DNA from: Streptomyces sp. NBC_01214
GTDB lineage: Bacteria; Actinomycetota; Actinomycetes; Streptomycetales; Streptomycetaceae
Direction: 5' to 3'
NCBI RefSeq assembly: GCF_026340975.1
Contig: NZ_JAPEOS010000001.1
Span: forward strand, 3,381,001 to 3,445,000
DNA length: 64,000 bases
Under the pieces are notes generated by a model that saw nothing but the letters and a program-made list of their open reading frames with translations, ran no database searches and was not told the origin of the DNA. Shown one piece after another: positions 46,129 to 55,243 of this stretch (its first letter is position 1; each line of letters begins with the position of its first letter). The translations under genes and the position numbers were made by a program.

Positions 46129-47088
46129 CTACTCGCCGACGGCGACGTAGCGCCAGACCCGGCCGTCGTCCTCGTCCTCCTCGGCGTGGCCGCGGTCCAG
46201 GTCGAGGGTGACACCGGCGCCGCCCAGGACCTCCTGGAGGCGCTCGCGCAGCGGACCACCGAGGTAGTTGTGGTGCAGGTCCAGCTTCTTGAGGTGCGTC
46301 AGGGGCTGGCCGGAGAGCAGGGCGGCGCCGCCCTGGTCGGTGAGGACGCCCATGGACAGGTCGAAGGTCTCCAGGCGGGCGACGACGGGAGCGGACGCGA
46401 CGGCCGCGGCGATCTCGTCCTGGATGTCGCTGTTGCGCAGGCCCAGGTGACGCAGGCGCGGCAGGCGGTCGCCGTCGAGGACAGGTGCCAGGTCGGTGAT
46501 CGTCGCGTCCCCGCCGTACTCGCTCGTGCCGAGCCACAGGTCGAGGTGGACCAGGGCGGGCAGGTCACTGGCGGCGACGCCGCGGACCGCCTCGGCGGGC
46601 ATGCCGCCGGTCTCGACGGTCAGGGAGCGCAGCTTGTGGTGCGTGACGGCGGGGAAGACCAGCCCGGAGCCGCCGCGCACGCCGAACTCCTCCAGCTCCG
46701 GGAAGCCGTCGAGGAGCGGGCCGACGTCGCTCTGGGTGATCCAGGAGATCTCGCACTCCTCGGAATGCATGTCCCCGAGGAACAGGCCGCGCAGCGCGGG
46801 CAGGTGGGGGCGTGCGTCGAGGAGGGCGGCGATGATCTCCTCGGGCCCGCTCTCGTAGGCCTCTTCCCAGGCACCGACGACGATCGCACGGACCGCCGTC
46901 GTGTCGACCGCGGCGCGGAACCGGGCGAACACCTCGGTCCAGCTCTCCTCGCTGTCGTAGCTGTCGCTGGAGATCCGCCAGGCGACGGCGTCCGCCGCGG
47001 GCAGGGGCGTCGTGCCGGAGTCCTCCGGGCTCGGGAAATCGAAGACGGGCAGCCCGCACGATTCCGTCAGGTGTCTCGGGTGACTCAT
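46129..47088 (-). CDS. STM4015-family leucine-rich-repeat protein
   Basis: 319 residues. The N-terminal 100 hold a conserved-looking lead (LPVFDFPSP, WRISSDSYDSEESWTEVFARF). The rest is leucine-rich repeats of ribonuclease-inhibitor type: LPALRGLFLGDM, LPALVHLDLWLGT, LPRLRHLGLRNSDI, LTHLKKLDLHHNYL. Ends with an acidic EEDEDD tail. First gene of the five-gene operon. Likely the recognition or scaffold component. Confidence 0.87.
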   Translation of the reverse strand: MSHPRHLTESCGLPVFDFPSPEDSGTTPLPAADAVAWRISSDSYDSEESWTEVFARFRAAVDTTAVRAIVVGAWEEAYESGPEEIIAALLDARPHLPALRGLFLGDMHSEECEISWITQSDVGPLLDGFPELEEFGVRGGSGLVFPAVTHHKLRSLTVETGGMPAEAVRGVAASDLPALVHLDLWLGTSEYGGDATITDLAPVLDGDRLPRLRHLGLRNSDIQDEIAAAVASAPVVARLETFDLSMGVLTDQGGAALLSGQPLTHLKKLDLHHNYLGGPLRERLQEVLGGAGVTLDLDRGHAEEDEDDGRVWRYVAVGE

Positions 47089-47266
47089 GGGGTGCCCGCC
47101 GTTCCTCGCCTATCGCGTCCGATGTGCTGCAAGTTGTACCAAGGGGCACTGACAGGGTCCGAGGCAGGGCCGGGAAAGGGCCGGGAAGAAGGCCGTTGTC
47201 AGACCCGCCCCCTACCTTCGGAGGAGGACGCGGCGCACCGGGCGGCGCGGGAGGAAGGGGACACCC

Positions 47267-47593
47267 ATGTACCGGCAGGGGGACGTGCTCATCGTGCCGC
47301 TCGACGAGTCGGCGGTGCCGCCGCACGCGGCCGACGCGGACCAGGAGCCGCGGGACGGGCGGGGCCGGATGGTCCTCGCGCTGGGCGAGGTCACCGGGCA
47401 CGCCCACGCCGTGCTCGGGCCCGGGCGGCTCGTCCGCGAACCGGGAGCCTTCGGCCCGCTGCTGCTGCACCTCCCGGACGGCGGGCGGGTGGTGCACGAG
47501 GAGCACGCTGCGATACCCCTGCCCAAGGGCTGGTACCGGGTCGTGCGGCAGCGGGAGTACATACCCGGATCCGTACGGATCGTGGCGGACTGA
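47267..47593 (+). CDS. Small conserved hypothetical protein paired with DUF6745 gene
   Basis: 108 residues, soluble, beta-rich: MYRQGDVLIVPLDES, GEVTGHAHAVLGPGRL, HEEHAAIPLPKGWYRVVRQREY. The pattern (a GDVLI start, HAH, a conserved GWYRVVRQREY end) suggests a small cupin-like or SH3-like beta barrel. GGAGGAAGGGG precedes the ATG. Four bases separate its stop from the nearest possible start (GTG 47598) of the DUF6745 gene, so the two form an operon. Function unknown. Confidence 0.8.
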   Translation: MYRQGDVLIVPLDESAVPPHAADADQEPRDGRGRMVLALGEVTGHAHAVLGPGRLVREPGAFGPLLLHLPDGGRVVHEEHAAIPLPKGWYRVVRQREYIPGSVRIVAD

Positions 47594-47630
47594 CAGCGTG
47601 TCGGACAGTGGGGGATCGGGGATCGTGTTG

Positions 47631-48662
47631 ATGGACATCGACGTGTGGCGGACGGCCGCGGCGGCCACCGGGCCGGCCGATCGGGCGGCCGCGGAGGCCG
47701 GGGTGCGCCTCGCGTACCGGGCCGCGGGCCTGGCGGAGCCGGAGCGGATCGTCTGGGCGGGCTCGCCCCGCGAGGCGGTGCGCCTGCTCGGCGAGGACGA
47801 CGGGCCGTGCGGGCCGGCCGCGCGCGGGCGCGGCGTGCGGGAGGCGGTGCGCAGCGCGCCGTGGGCGGCCGAACGGGACCGCGTGCAGCGGCGGCTCGGC
47901 CCGCAGGGCTGGGGGCGGCACTGGAGCGCGACGGGCGGCCGCCTGTGGGAGAACACGGAACGCCTGACGGAGCGGATCCGCACCGGTCTGGTCGAGGAGT
48001 TGACGGCCGGGGCCGCAGTCCCCGCGGCCGAGGAGCGGTCGCTGCGGCTGCTGCTCCTGGACGCGGTGCTCGGGCAGCACGACGCGGCCTGGCTGTGCGC
48101 CTTCGACACGCGCGAGGGCGCGCCCCTGCACGGACTCGGCGTCCTGGCCCGCTCGGCCGGCTGGTGGTGGCCCTACGAACGGCTGGCCGTGCTGTGCGAG
48201 CGCCCGGTGGAGCTGCACCGCGACGAGGCGGGCAGGCTGGACCGCGGGGACGGGCCGGCGCTGGCGTTCCCCGACGGGTTCGCGCTGCACGCGTGGCGGG
48301 GCATGCCCGTTCCCGCCGAGTTCCTGGCGGGACTGGGCACGCTCACGCCGGAGCGGATCCGGGAGGAGGAGAACGCCGAACTGCGCCGGGTGATGCTGGA
48401 GTTCTACGGATACGACCGCTACCTGCGGGAGTCGGGGGCCGCCCCCGTGCACCGGGACGAGACGGGTGTCCTGTGGCGCATACCCATGCCGGACGACGAG
48501 GCCGTCGTGATGGTGGAGGTCGTCAACTCGACGCCGGAGCCCGACGGCACCAGCCGCACCTACTGGCTGCGGGTACCGCCGACGACCCGGACGGCCCGCC
48601 AGGGCGTGGCCTGGACGTTCGGCATCGGAGCCGAGGCGTACGCACCGCTCCGGGAGACGTGA
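47631..48662 (+). CDS. DUF6745-family protein
   Basis: 343 residues. N-terminal helical part (about 1-200), then a conserved C-terminal region with the features I associate with DUF6745: GWWWPYERLAVLCERPVELHRD, AWRGMPVPAEFL, EENAELRRVMLEFYG and VVNSTPEPDGTSRTYWLRVPP. No known catalytic motif. Alternative GTG start at 47598 adds 11 residues. Transcribed away from the STM4011-4015 operon. Confidence 0.75.
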   Translation: MDIDVWRTAAAATGPADRAAAEAGVRLAYRAAGLAEPERIVWAGSPREAVRLLGEDDGPCGPAARGRGVREAVRSAPWAAERDRVQRRLGPQGWGRHWSATGGRLWENTERLTERIRTGLVEELTAGAAVPAAEERSLRLLLLDAVLGQHDAAWLCAFDTREGAPLHGLGVLARSAGWWWPYERLAVLCERPVELHRDEAGRLDRGDGPALAFPDGFALHAWRGMPVPAEFLAGLGTLTPERIREEENAELRRVMLEFYGYDRYLRESGAAPVHRDETGVLWRIPMPDDEAVVMVEVVNSTPEPDGTSRTYWLRVPPTTRTARQGVAWTFGIGAEAYAPLRET

Positions 48663-48760
48663 CCGACCCCATCTGAGGTCCCGTCGGAGGCGACCGGGGT
48701 CCCGAGCCGTTGACACCGATGCCGAGCGGGGTGGCGAAGCGGGAGGCCGGTGGCCCGAAC

Positions 48761-49951
48761 TCAAGGCCGCCCGAGGTCGACGAAGGGACGTTCGCCCGGG
48801 GACACGAGCCGGGAGAAGAACATGCCGATGCCCGCCGAGCCGGTCGCGTAGTCGTGGGCGATCCGGTTGAGCCAGCGGCCGGGGAACGCGACGCCGTCCT
48901 CGTTCTCGACCCGGAACCACAGGATGGTTCCGGCGATGTCGCGAGCCCTGTCCCGGTACTCCCGTTCGCCGGTGAAGGAGTACATGTCCAGCATGAACTC
49001 GCCGATGCCGGCCAGGCCCTCGAAGAGGCCGGGGGAGTAGGAGTACTTGACGAAGGTGTCGTCCGCCACCCGGCGGGCGAGGTCGCCGTACCGCTCGATG
49101 CCGAGCAGGTCGTGGAACCGGATCAGCACGCTGCCGACGCCGGCGCCCCCGTGGATCCAGTACGGGTACACGACGGGGTCGTCCTGGACCCTCTGCCACT
49201 GCAGGCCGAGACCGCTCTCGCTCGCACGGGCCAGATCGAACTCCAGGGCGCGGACGGCGTTCGACCGGAAGCGGGCGTCGCCGGTCAGCAGGTGCAGGTG
49301 GAGGAGGAAGAGGGCGATGCCGCTCGCCCCGTGGCCGTATCCGTAGTGGAGGGCGTCGTCGTGGGAGGACCGCCAGTAGCAGGTGTCGCCTTCCTCCCGG
49401 GCGGTCCTCAGCAGGTGTTCCCCCGCCTGCACGGCGCGGTCGAGGTAGACCTGCTTCCCGGTCCTCGCGTGGAAGTGCAGCGAGGCCAGCCCCCACCCGG
49501 CGACTCCGAAGAACATGCCCGGTTCGTCGTACAGCAGCGGCGATGAGTGGAGCATCGCCATCACGGCCTCGCCCCGGTCCTCCCAGCCCAGATCGTGGAA
49601 GGCCCAGGCGATGCCGGCCAGCCCGACGTACAGCCCGGGCGGATAGGTGTCCGTGCCGAGGCGCTGCCCCAGCATCCAGGCGGTCACCTCGGCGGGCAGC
49701 GCGGCGGCGGGCCCCCGGGCGCTCGCCCGGGAGCGCAGCAACAGGGCCGGCCCGCAGGCCCCGTAGGCCACGCTGAGCGGGTTCGTCGTGAACACCGTGT
49801 AGTCGGCGGGCCAGAGGCGGTCGGTGCGCCGGGCGTCGTAGGTGCGGAGCAGGGTGTCGGCGATGCCTCCGAGGGTGCGCCGTACTTCCGCGTCCGGGTG
49901 GGCCGGGGCACCCCCTTCGGACGCGAGGGTGTCGTTCGTCAGGGGCCGCAC
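48761..49951 (-). CDS. Stand-alone LanC-like cyclase without zinc ligands (split class III synthetase)
   Basis: 396 residues of the LanC alpha/alpha-toroid fold: PPGLYVGLAGIAWAFHDLG near 103-121, YGYGHGASGIALFLLHL near 205, YWIHGGAGVGS near 267 and GLFEGLAGIGEFM near 310. In zinc-dependent LanC proteins the last two motifs read WCYG and LCHG. Here the zinc ligands are replaced (Cys to Ile, Cys-His to Phe-Glu), as in the cyclase domain of class III LanKC enzymes. So this is a LanKC cyclase domain encoded as a separate protein. GTG start four bases after the stop of the lyase-kinase gene. Confidence 0.87.
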   Translation of the reverse strand: MRPLTNDTLASEGGAPAHPDAEVRRTLGGIADTLLRTYDARRTDRLWPADYTVFTTNPLSVAYGACGPALLLRSRASARGPAAALPAEVTAWMLGQRLGTDTYPPGLYVGLAGIAWAFHDLGWEDRGEAVMAMLHSSPLLYDEPGMFFGVAGWGLASLHFHARTGKQVYLDRAVQAGEHLLRTAREEGDTCYWRSSHDDALHYGYGHGASGIALFLLHLHLLTGDARFRSNAVRALEFDLARASESGLGLQWQRVQDDPVVYPYWIHGGAGVGSVLIRFHDLLGIERYGDLARRVADDTFVKYSYSPGLFEGLAGIGEFMLDMYSFTGEREYRDRARDIAGTILWFRVENEDGVAFPGRWLNRIAHDYATGSAGIGMFFSRLVSPGERPFVDLGRP

Positions 49952-49955
49952 GGCG

Positions 49956-51557
49956 TCACCCGTCCTCCCAGTCGGCGAGCACGGATTTCGCCTCGTCCAC
50001 CCGGCCGGCGGTCAGGCACGACACGACGGACCTCACCCGGGCGGGAACGCCCAGCGCGACGAGCTCGTCGAGGAAGAGGTCCTGCGCGCGGGGGTTGAGG
50101 GCGAAGAACGCGGTGGCGGGGACGACGCTGCTGTAGAGGAGCATGGCGGCGGCGTACCAGTCGTCACAGGGAAGGAGCCGGTCCCGGGAGGCGCGGTCCG
50201 GGTGGAGGAATCCGGGGGTGCCCCAGCGCGTGCCGTAGGCCAGGAGCGCCGCTTCGTCGTCCTCGTGGACCGCGCTCTCGAAGTCGATGAACCACATCCG
50301 GAGCGTCTCGGCGTCGATCAGGATGTTGTTCGGCGACAGGTCGCCGAGGACCACCCCGCGGGCGTGCACCTCCTGGATCATGTGGATCAGGCGGCCGACG
50401 ACCTCCCGGAAGCGGGGGACGAACCGTTCCACCCGCCCTTCCCGGCGGATGTACGGCGCGAGGATGACGTCGTCCTGTGCCCAGAAGTCGTGGAACGCGA
50501 TGCCGTGGACACGCTCCTCGACCAGAAAGGTGTGCTCCCACTCCTGGAAGAGGTCGACCGGACTCGGAACGAACTCCAGGCCCTCCAGCCGGCGCAGTAC
50601 GTCGTACTCGTGGCGCAGCATGTCGACCGAGTCGACCGTGCGGTCTCCGGACGTCCAGCAGTTGGTGAGGCGCCGGGCCTCCTTCACGACGACGGGCTTG
50701 CGGGTGACGCCGTCCGTGCCGTGGTAGACGCCGCCGGCGTTGGAGAACGTCAGGGCGCCCTCGATGCGGTAGCGGCCGTCTCGGAGGGTGGCGGCCGGTT
50801 CCCCAGTGGAATCCACCGCGGGCTCCGCCGTGGGCTCCGCCGTGGGCTCCGAGGCCGGTTCCTCGGCGAAGGGGTCGCGGACCCAAGGGGGCAGCCGGAA
50901 GTACGGCAGCCGCTCGTCGGCCACGTACGTGCCGTCGGGGGAGACCAGGAACGTGCTCTGCGTACCGTCGATGTTGAGCCGCCGCGGTGGCCGGAAGCCC
51001 CCGTAGCGGTAGAAGAGGACCTTGCTGTCCCGGTAGCGGCGGTCCGACAGGACGTACGGGCCCTCGACGGCCTCGTCGACCGTTCGCCGGTAGAGGGTCT
51101 CGATCAGCCCGACGAAGACGTCCTCGTCGGGCGGATAGATCGTCATGAACTTGCCCGAGAACCCGCGTTCCTGGGTCTTCGAGTTGATCACGCCCAGCAT
51201 CACCGGATCGGCGGCGGTCTTGAACTCGACTCCGTTCTCCGCGCACACGGGGACGACGAGATCGAACAGCCGCACGGCGTGCGCGGGGGCGGAGGAGACG
51301 TGGATCTTGAAGCCTTGGGTGGGCGGCGGGGCCGTCCGCCGAGGGACGCCCGACGTGCCTGCCACGCCCGCCACGCCCGCCACCATTCGGGCGTGCAGCC
51401 ACACGTCACCGCGTTCCAGTACCCAGGTGTCCGGCAGCAGCCGCTGAAGGGCGTCGCGGTAGTGCGGGGTGATGGCCCGGCGCGACAGCGGCTCGTAGTG
51501 CCGGTCGTCGACGAGGCCGAAGAGGTGGTGGGCGGCCATGGCCGCCTGCTGCTCCAC
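49956..51557 (-). CDS. Lanthipeptide lyase-kinase protein (LanKC without cyclase domain)
   Basis: 533 residues. Same build as the protein at 1-1502: lyase-like part about 1-245 (FKIHVSS near 85, SDRRYRDSKVLFYRYGGF near 170), a repeated Glu-Pro-Thr-Ala linker near 235-250, then a kinase part about 260-490 (FSNAGGVYHG, VVVKEARR, VHARGVVLGDLSPNNILID, WFIDFESA). It ends with a stop where a LanKC would continue into the cyclase, which is instead the next gene. Phosphorylates and dehydrates Ser residues of the precursor at 51623-51829. GTG start annotated; ATG 51539 is an alternative. Confidence 0.88.
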   Translation of the reverse strand: MEQQAAMAAHHLFGLVDDRHYEPLSRRAITPHYRDALQRLLPDTWVLERGDVWLHARMVAGVAGVAGTSGVPRRTAPPPTQGFKIHVSSAPAHAVRLFDLVVPVCAENGVEFKTAADPVMLGVINSKTQERGFSGKFMTIYPPDEDVFVGLIETLYRRTVDEAVEGPYVLSDRRYRDSKVLFYRYGGFRPPRRLNIDGTQSTFLVSPDGTYVADERLPYFRLPPWVRDPFAEEPASEPTAEPTAEPAVDSTGEPAATLRDGRYRIEGALTFSNAGGVYHGTDGVTRKPVVVKEARRLTNCWTSGDRTVDSVDMLRHEYDVLRRLEGLEFVPSPVDLFQEWEHTFLVEERVHGIAFHDFWAQDDVILAPYIRREGRVERFVPRFREVVGRLIHMIQEVHARGVVLGDLSPNNILIDAETLRMWFIDFESAVHEDDEAALLAYGTRWGTPGFLHPDRASRDRLLPCDDWYAAAMLLYSSVVPATAFFALNPRAQDLFLDELVALGVPARVRSVVSCLTAGRVDEAKSVLADWEDG

Positions 51558-51566
51558 GGGTGCTCA

Positions 51567-51598
51567 TCCGCCGGGGCGGCGTGGGCGGCCCCGGCGGA
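51567..51598 (-). terminator. Intercistronic hairpin after second lanthipeptide precursor
   Basis: 11-bp perfect stem (51567-51577 with 51588-51598), 10-nt loop, between precursor stop and lyase-kinase start. It mirrors the hairpin at 1564-1604 in the other lanthipeptide locus and probably lowers synthetase expression relative to precursor. Confidence 0.7.
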
Positions 51599-51622
51599 CG
51601 TGCTGGATCTCCGGAGTCACAT

Positions 51623-51829
51623 CTACTCCGGGCGGCAGGCCACGCTGTAGGTGCTGCAACCGATCGACTGGGTGCTGTGGAAGCCGGCGATCGCCGCGCC
51701 GCCACCCCGACCGGTCCGGATCTCCTGCAGCCCCAGCACGCGGTCGACGTCGGCGACGGCGCGTTCCAGGTTCGCCCTCGCCCTCGCCGCTCCGGGTGAG
51801 GCGGCCTTCTTCCTGCCCTGCTTGGCCAT
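51623..51829 (-). CDS. Class III lanthipeptide precursor with tandem SxxSxxC motifs
   Basis: 68 residues. The leader (1-48) is helical, with a basic start (MAKQGRKKAA) and RANLERAVADVDRVLGLQE, which contains the class III leader element V-L-x-LQ. The core is S52-TQSIGC58 directly followed by S59-TYSVAC65, two copies of Ser-x2-Ser-x2-Cys, exactly the labionin/lanthionine motif of labyrinthopeptin-type peptides, ending RPE. A product with two consecutive labionin or lanthionine rings is predicted. RBS AGGAGGAG just upstream of the ATG. Followed by the split synthetase genes. Confidence 0.87.
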   Translation of the reverse strand: MAKQGRKKAASPGAARARANLERAVADVDRVLGLQEIRTGRGGGAAIAGFHSTQSIGCSTYSVACRPE

Positions 51830-52208
51830 GAGCTCCTCCTCCTGTCCGCTGGAAGCGTGCTGCCAGGTAAACGGCATCCCCGGTGCGCTGCCTGCGGGGG
51901 GATCCGCTCCGTCCCCTCCGCCCCCGGCCCCTGGTGAACCCGACCTGCGCAAACACCCGACCCGTCGTCCCGCGGGTCACGTACTCCGAACGGGTGAGTC
52001 CGCGACGTCCCCCCTCCTGAGCCGCTGCGGTGCGTCGGCCTCACACCGAAGAGCTGTGCCGTATGTCCCTATTTAGGGTGCTTTAGCGAGTGAAGCGGAA
52101 CACTCTCCGCGATGCATTGCGCATGGGTTTCGGGAGTCGGGGCAGGCGGCCGGACCACGTCGGTCTGACCGACAGGGGGACCCAAAGGAACGAAAGGCAA
52201 TACGTACC
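51830..52208. other. 379-base intergenic region between divergent lanthipeptide and betaine operons
   Basis: No convincing gene on either strand. It must hold both promoters. The one distinct element is the inverted repeat CCCTA-TT-TAGGG at 52067-52078, about 130 bases before the aldehyde dehydrogenase start, a possible operator. I could not place -35/-10 elements with confidence. Confidence 0.6.
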
Positions 52209-53714
52209 GTGACGGCAGCACAGCAGACCATCCACGTGGGCGGAGAGTGGCGCGCAGCCCTGTCCGGAGCCACGCGCGAGATCATCGACCCCGTCGACGC
52301 GACCCCCTTCGAGGTCGTGGCGGAGGGCGGTGTCGCGGACACCGACGACGCCGTGGCCGCGGCGCGAGCCGCCTTCGACTTCGGTGCCTGGCCGCGCACG
52401 CCCGTCGCGGAGCGGGCCGCCCTGCTGCGCCGGGTCGCCGTACTGCTGGAGCGCGACCGCGAACGGATCGGCGCCCTGGAAAGCCGGGACGCGGGCAAGA
52501 CGCTGCAGGAAGGCCGCATCGACGTCGACTGCGTCCGCGACGCCTTCCGCTACTTCGCCGACCTCGTGGAGGACGAGAACGTCGAGGGGCGGCCCGTCGA
52601 CGCCGGTTCGGACGAGATCCGCAGCGTCGTCGTGCACGAGCCGGTCGGCGTCTGCGCCCTGATCACGCCGTGGAACTACCCGCTGCTCCAGGCCAGCTGG
52701 AAGATCGCGCCCGCGCTCGCCGCCGGCAACACCTTCGTGATCAAGCCCAGCGAGATCACCCCGCTGACCACCGTCGTGCTGGTCGAACTGCTCCTGGAGG
52801 CCGGACTTCCGCTCGGCGCCGCCAACATCGTCACCGGCCCCGGCGACACGGTCGGCGCCCGGCTCGCCGAGCACCCCCAAGTCGACCTCATCTCGTTCAC
52901 GGGCGGTCTCGTCAGCGGCACCAAGGTCGCCCGGGCGGCAGCCGACAGCGTCAAGAAGGTCGCACTCGAACTGGGCGGCAAGAACCCCAACGTCGTCTTC
53001 GCCGACGCCTGTTCGACGCCCGAAGGCTTCGACACCGCCGTCGACCAGGCGCTCAACGCCGCCTTCATCCACAGCGGCCAGGTCTGCTCCGCCGGCTCCC
53101 GCCTCATCATCGAGGAGCCGCTGCGCGACCGTTTCGTCGCCGAGCTCTCCCGCCGGGCCGAACTGATCCGGCTGGGACGCGGCACCGACGCCGGCGTCGA
53201 GTGCGGTCCGCTCGTCTCCGCGGCCCAGCTGGCGCGTACCGAGGCGTACGTGGACTCCGCCCTCGCCGAGGGCGCGGCCCTGCGCGCGGGCGGCGGGAGG
53301 CCGGCCGGCCCCGGCTACTTCTTCCGGCCCACGGTCCTCGACCGGTGCCACCGCGGCATGCGCGTCGTCCGTGAAGAGGTCTTCGGCCCGGTCCTCACCG
53401 TGGAGACCTTCCGCACGGAGGAAGAGGCCGTCGCCCTCGCCAACGACACCGAGTACGGCCTCGCCGGAGCGGTGTGGACCTCCGACGAAAACCGGGCCCG
53501 GCGGGTCGCCGGCCTGCTGCGGCACGGCACCGTCTGGATCAACGACTTCCACCCCTACCTGCCGCAGGCGGAATGGGGCGGCTTCGGAAAGTCCGGCATC
53601 GGCCGCGAACTGGGCCCCGGCGGTCTCGCCGAATACCGCGAGGCCAAGCACATCTACCAGAACCTCGCCCCGCGCCCCGTGCGCTGGTTCGCGGGAACGA
53701 CGGCGAAGGGCTGA
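52209..53714 (+). CDS. betB: Betaine-aldehyde dehydrogenase
   Basis: 501 residues of the aldehyde dehydrogenase superfamily, GbsA/BetB type: NAD-site PWNYPLLQASWKIAPALAAGNT near 158-179, FTGGLVSG near 235, catalytic Glu in LELGGKNPN near 260 and catalytic Cys in HSGQVCSAGSR near 295. Oxidises betaine aldehyde to glycine betaine. The assignment as betaine-specific rests on the GMC oxidase and betaine transporter genes that follow in the same operon. GTG start; the next gene begins three bases after its stop. Confidence 0.88.
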   Translation: MTAAQQTIHVGGEWRAALSGATREIIDPVDATPFEVVAEGGVADTDDAVAAARAAFDFGAWPRTPVAERAALLRRVAVLLERDRERIGALESRDAGKTLQEGRIDVDCVRDAFRYFADLVEDENVEGRPVDAGSDEIRSVVVHEPVGVCALITPWNYPLLQASWKIAPALAAGNTFVIKPSEITPLTTVVLVELLLEAGLPLGAANIVTGPGDTVGARLAEHPQVDLISFTGGLVSGTKVARAAADSVKKVALELGGKNPNVVFADACSTPEGFDTAVDQALNAAFIHSGQVCSAGSRLIIEEPLRDRFVAELSRRAELIRLGRGTDAGVECGPLVSAAQLARTEAYVDSALAEGAALRAGGGRPAGPGYFFRPTVLDRCHRGMRVVREEVFGPVLTVETFRTEEEAVALANDTEYGLAGAVWTSDENRARRVAGLLRHGTVWINDFHPYLPQAEWGGFGKSGIGRELGPGGLAEYREAKHIYQNLAPRPVRWFAGTTAKG

Positions 53715-53716
53715 AC

Positions 53717-55243
53717 ATGAACGAGCACCACGTGTACGACTACGTCGTCGTCGGCGGTGGCACCGCCGGATCCGTCATCGCGTCCCGGCTGACCGAGGAC
53801 CCCGACGTCAGCGTCGCCGTCATCGAGGGCGGCCCCAGCGACGTCGGCCGCGACGACGTCCTCACCCTGCGCCGCTGGATGGGTCTGCTCGGTGGTGAGC
53901 TCGACTACGACTACCCCACGACCGAGCAGCCCCGGGGCAACTCGCACATCCGCCACAGCCGCGCGCGGGTGCTGGGCGGCTGTTCCTCCCACAACACCCT
54001 CATCGCCTTCAAACCCCTTCCCTCCGACTGGGACGAGTGGGCCGACGCCGGCGCCGACGGGTGGGACGCGAAGTCCATGGACCCCTACTTCGCCCGGCTG
54101 CGCAACAACATCGTTTCCGTCGGCGAGGCCGACCGGAACGCCATCGCCCGGGACTTCGTCGACGCGGCGCAGAGCGCACTCGGCGTGCCGCGGGTCGAGG
54201 GCTTCAACAAAGCCCCCTTCGACGAAGGCGTCGGCTTCTTCGACCTCGCCTACCACCCGGAGAACAACAAGCGCTCCTCCGCCTCCGTCGCCTATCTGCA
54301 CCCGTTCCTGGACCGACCGAACCTCCACATAGCCCTGGAGACCTGGGCGTTCCGGCTGGAACTGGAAGGCACCCGTGCCACCGGCGTGCACATCCGCACC
54401 AAGGAGGGTGCGGAGCACGTCGTACGCGCCCGGCGCGAGGTCCTGGTGTGCGCCGGGGCCGTGGACACGCCGCGCCTGCTGCTGCACTCCGGCATCGGGC
54501 CGCGCGCCGACCTGGAGAAGCTCGGCATCCCCGTAGTGCACGACCTGCCGGGCGTCGGGGAGAACCTGCTCGACCACCCCGAGTCGGTCATCGTGTGGGA
54601 GACGCACGGGCCGATCCCGGAGAACTCCGCGATGGACTCCGACGCCGGACTGTTCGTCCGCCGGGACCCCGAGGCCGAGGGCCCGGACCTGATGTTCCAC
54701 TTCTACCAGATCCCCTTCACCGACCATCCGGAGCGCCTCGGGTACGAACGGCCCGCGCACGGCGTGTCGATGACCCCGAACATCCCCAAACCGCGCAGCC
54801 GCGGCCGGCTCTACCTGACGAGCGCCGACCCCGAGGTCAAGCCCGCGCTCGACTTCCGGTACTTCACCGACGAGGACGACTACGACGGCCGGACCCTCGT
54901 CGACGGGATCCGCATCGCCCGGCGGATCGCGGCCAGCGAACCGCTGGCCGGCTGGCTCAAGCGCGAGGTCTGCCCGGGCCCCGAGGTGACCTCCGACGAG
55001 GAACTCAGCGCGTACGCCCGCCAGGTCGCGCACACCGTCTACCACCCCGCCGGCACCTGCCGGATGGGGGCCGCAGGTGACGAACTCGCCGTCGTCGCGC
55101 CCGACCTGAAGATCCGGGGCCTCGACGGCATCCGGATAGCCGACGCGTCCGTCTTCCCCACCATGACCGCCGTCAACCCCATGATCGGCGTGCTCATGGT
55201 CGGCGAGAAGTGCGCCGACCTGCTGGGAGGTACCACCCGATGA
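53717..55243 (+). CDS. betA: GMC-family choline dehydrogenase
   Basis: 508 residues. N-terminal FAD-binding [31 protein letters not shown] near 80, [19 protein letters not shown] near 245 and the catalytic His region [11 protein letters not shown] near 443. Oxidises choline to betaine aldehyde. Part of the operon betB-betA-ABC transporter. Its stop overlaps the next start (ATGA). Other GMC alcohol oxidases share these motifs, so substrate comes from context. Confidence 0.87.
   Translation: MNEHHVYDYVVVGGGTAGSVIASRLTEDPDVSVAVIEGGPSDVGRDDVLTLRRWMGLLGGELDYDYPTTEQPRGNSHIRHSRARVLGGCSSHNTLIAFKPLPSDWDEWADAGADGWDAKSMDPYFARLRNNIVSVGEADRNAIARDFVDAAQSALGVPRVEGFNKAPFDEGVGFFDLAYHPENNKRSSASVAYLHPFLDRPNLHIALETWAFRLELEGTRATGVHIRTKEGAEHVVRARREVLVCAGAVDTPRLLLHSGIGPRADLEKLGIPVVHDLPGVGENLLDHPESVIVWETHGPIPENSAMDSDAGLFVRRDPEAEGPDLMFHFYQIPFTDHPERLGYERPAHGVSMTPNIPKPRSRGRLYLTSADPEVKPALDFRYFTDEDDYDGRTLVDGIRIARRIAASEPLAGWLKREVCPGPEVTSDEELSAYARQVAHTVYHPAGTCRMGAAGDELAVVAPDLKIRGLDGIRIADASVFPTMTAVNPMIGVLMVGEKCADLLGGTTR

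Noticed and set aside
48761..49951. Class I LanC with zinc
   Set aside because: The zinc ligand motifs are replaced (WIHG, LFEG), and the partner is a LanKC-type lyase-kinase rather than a LanB dehydratase.
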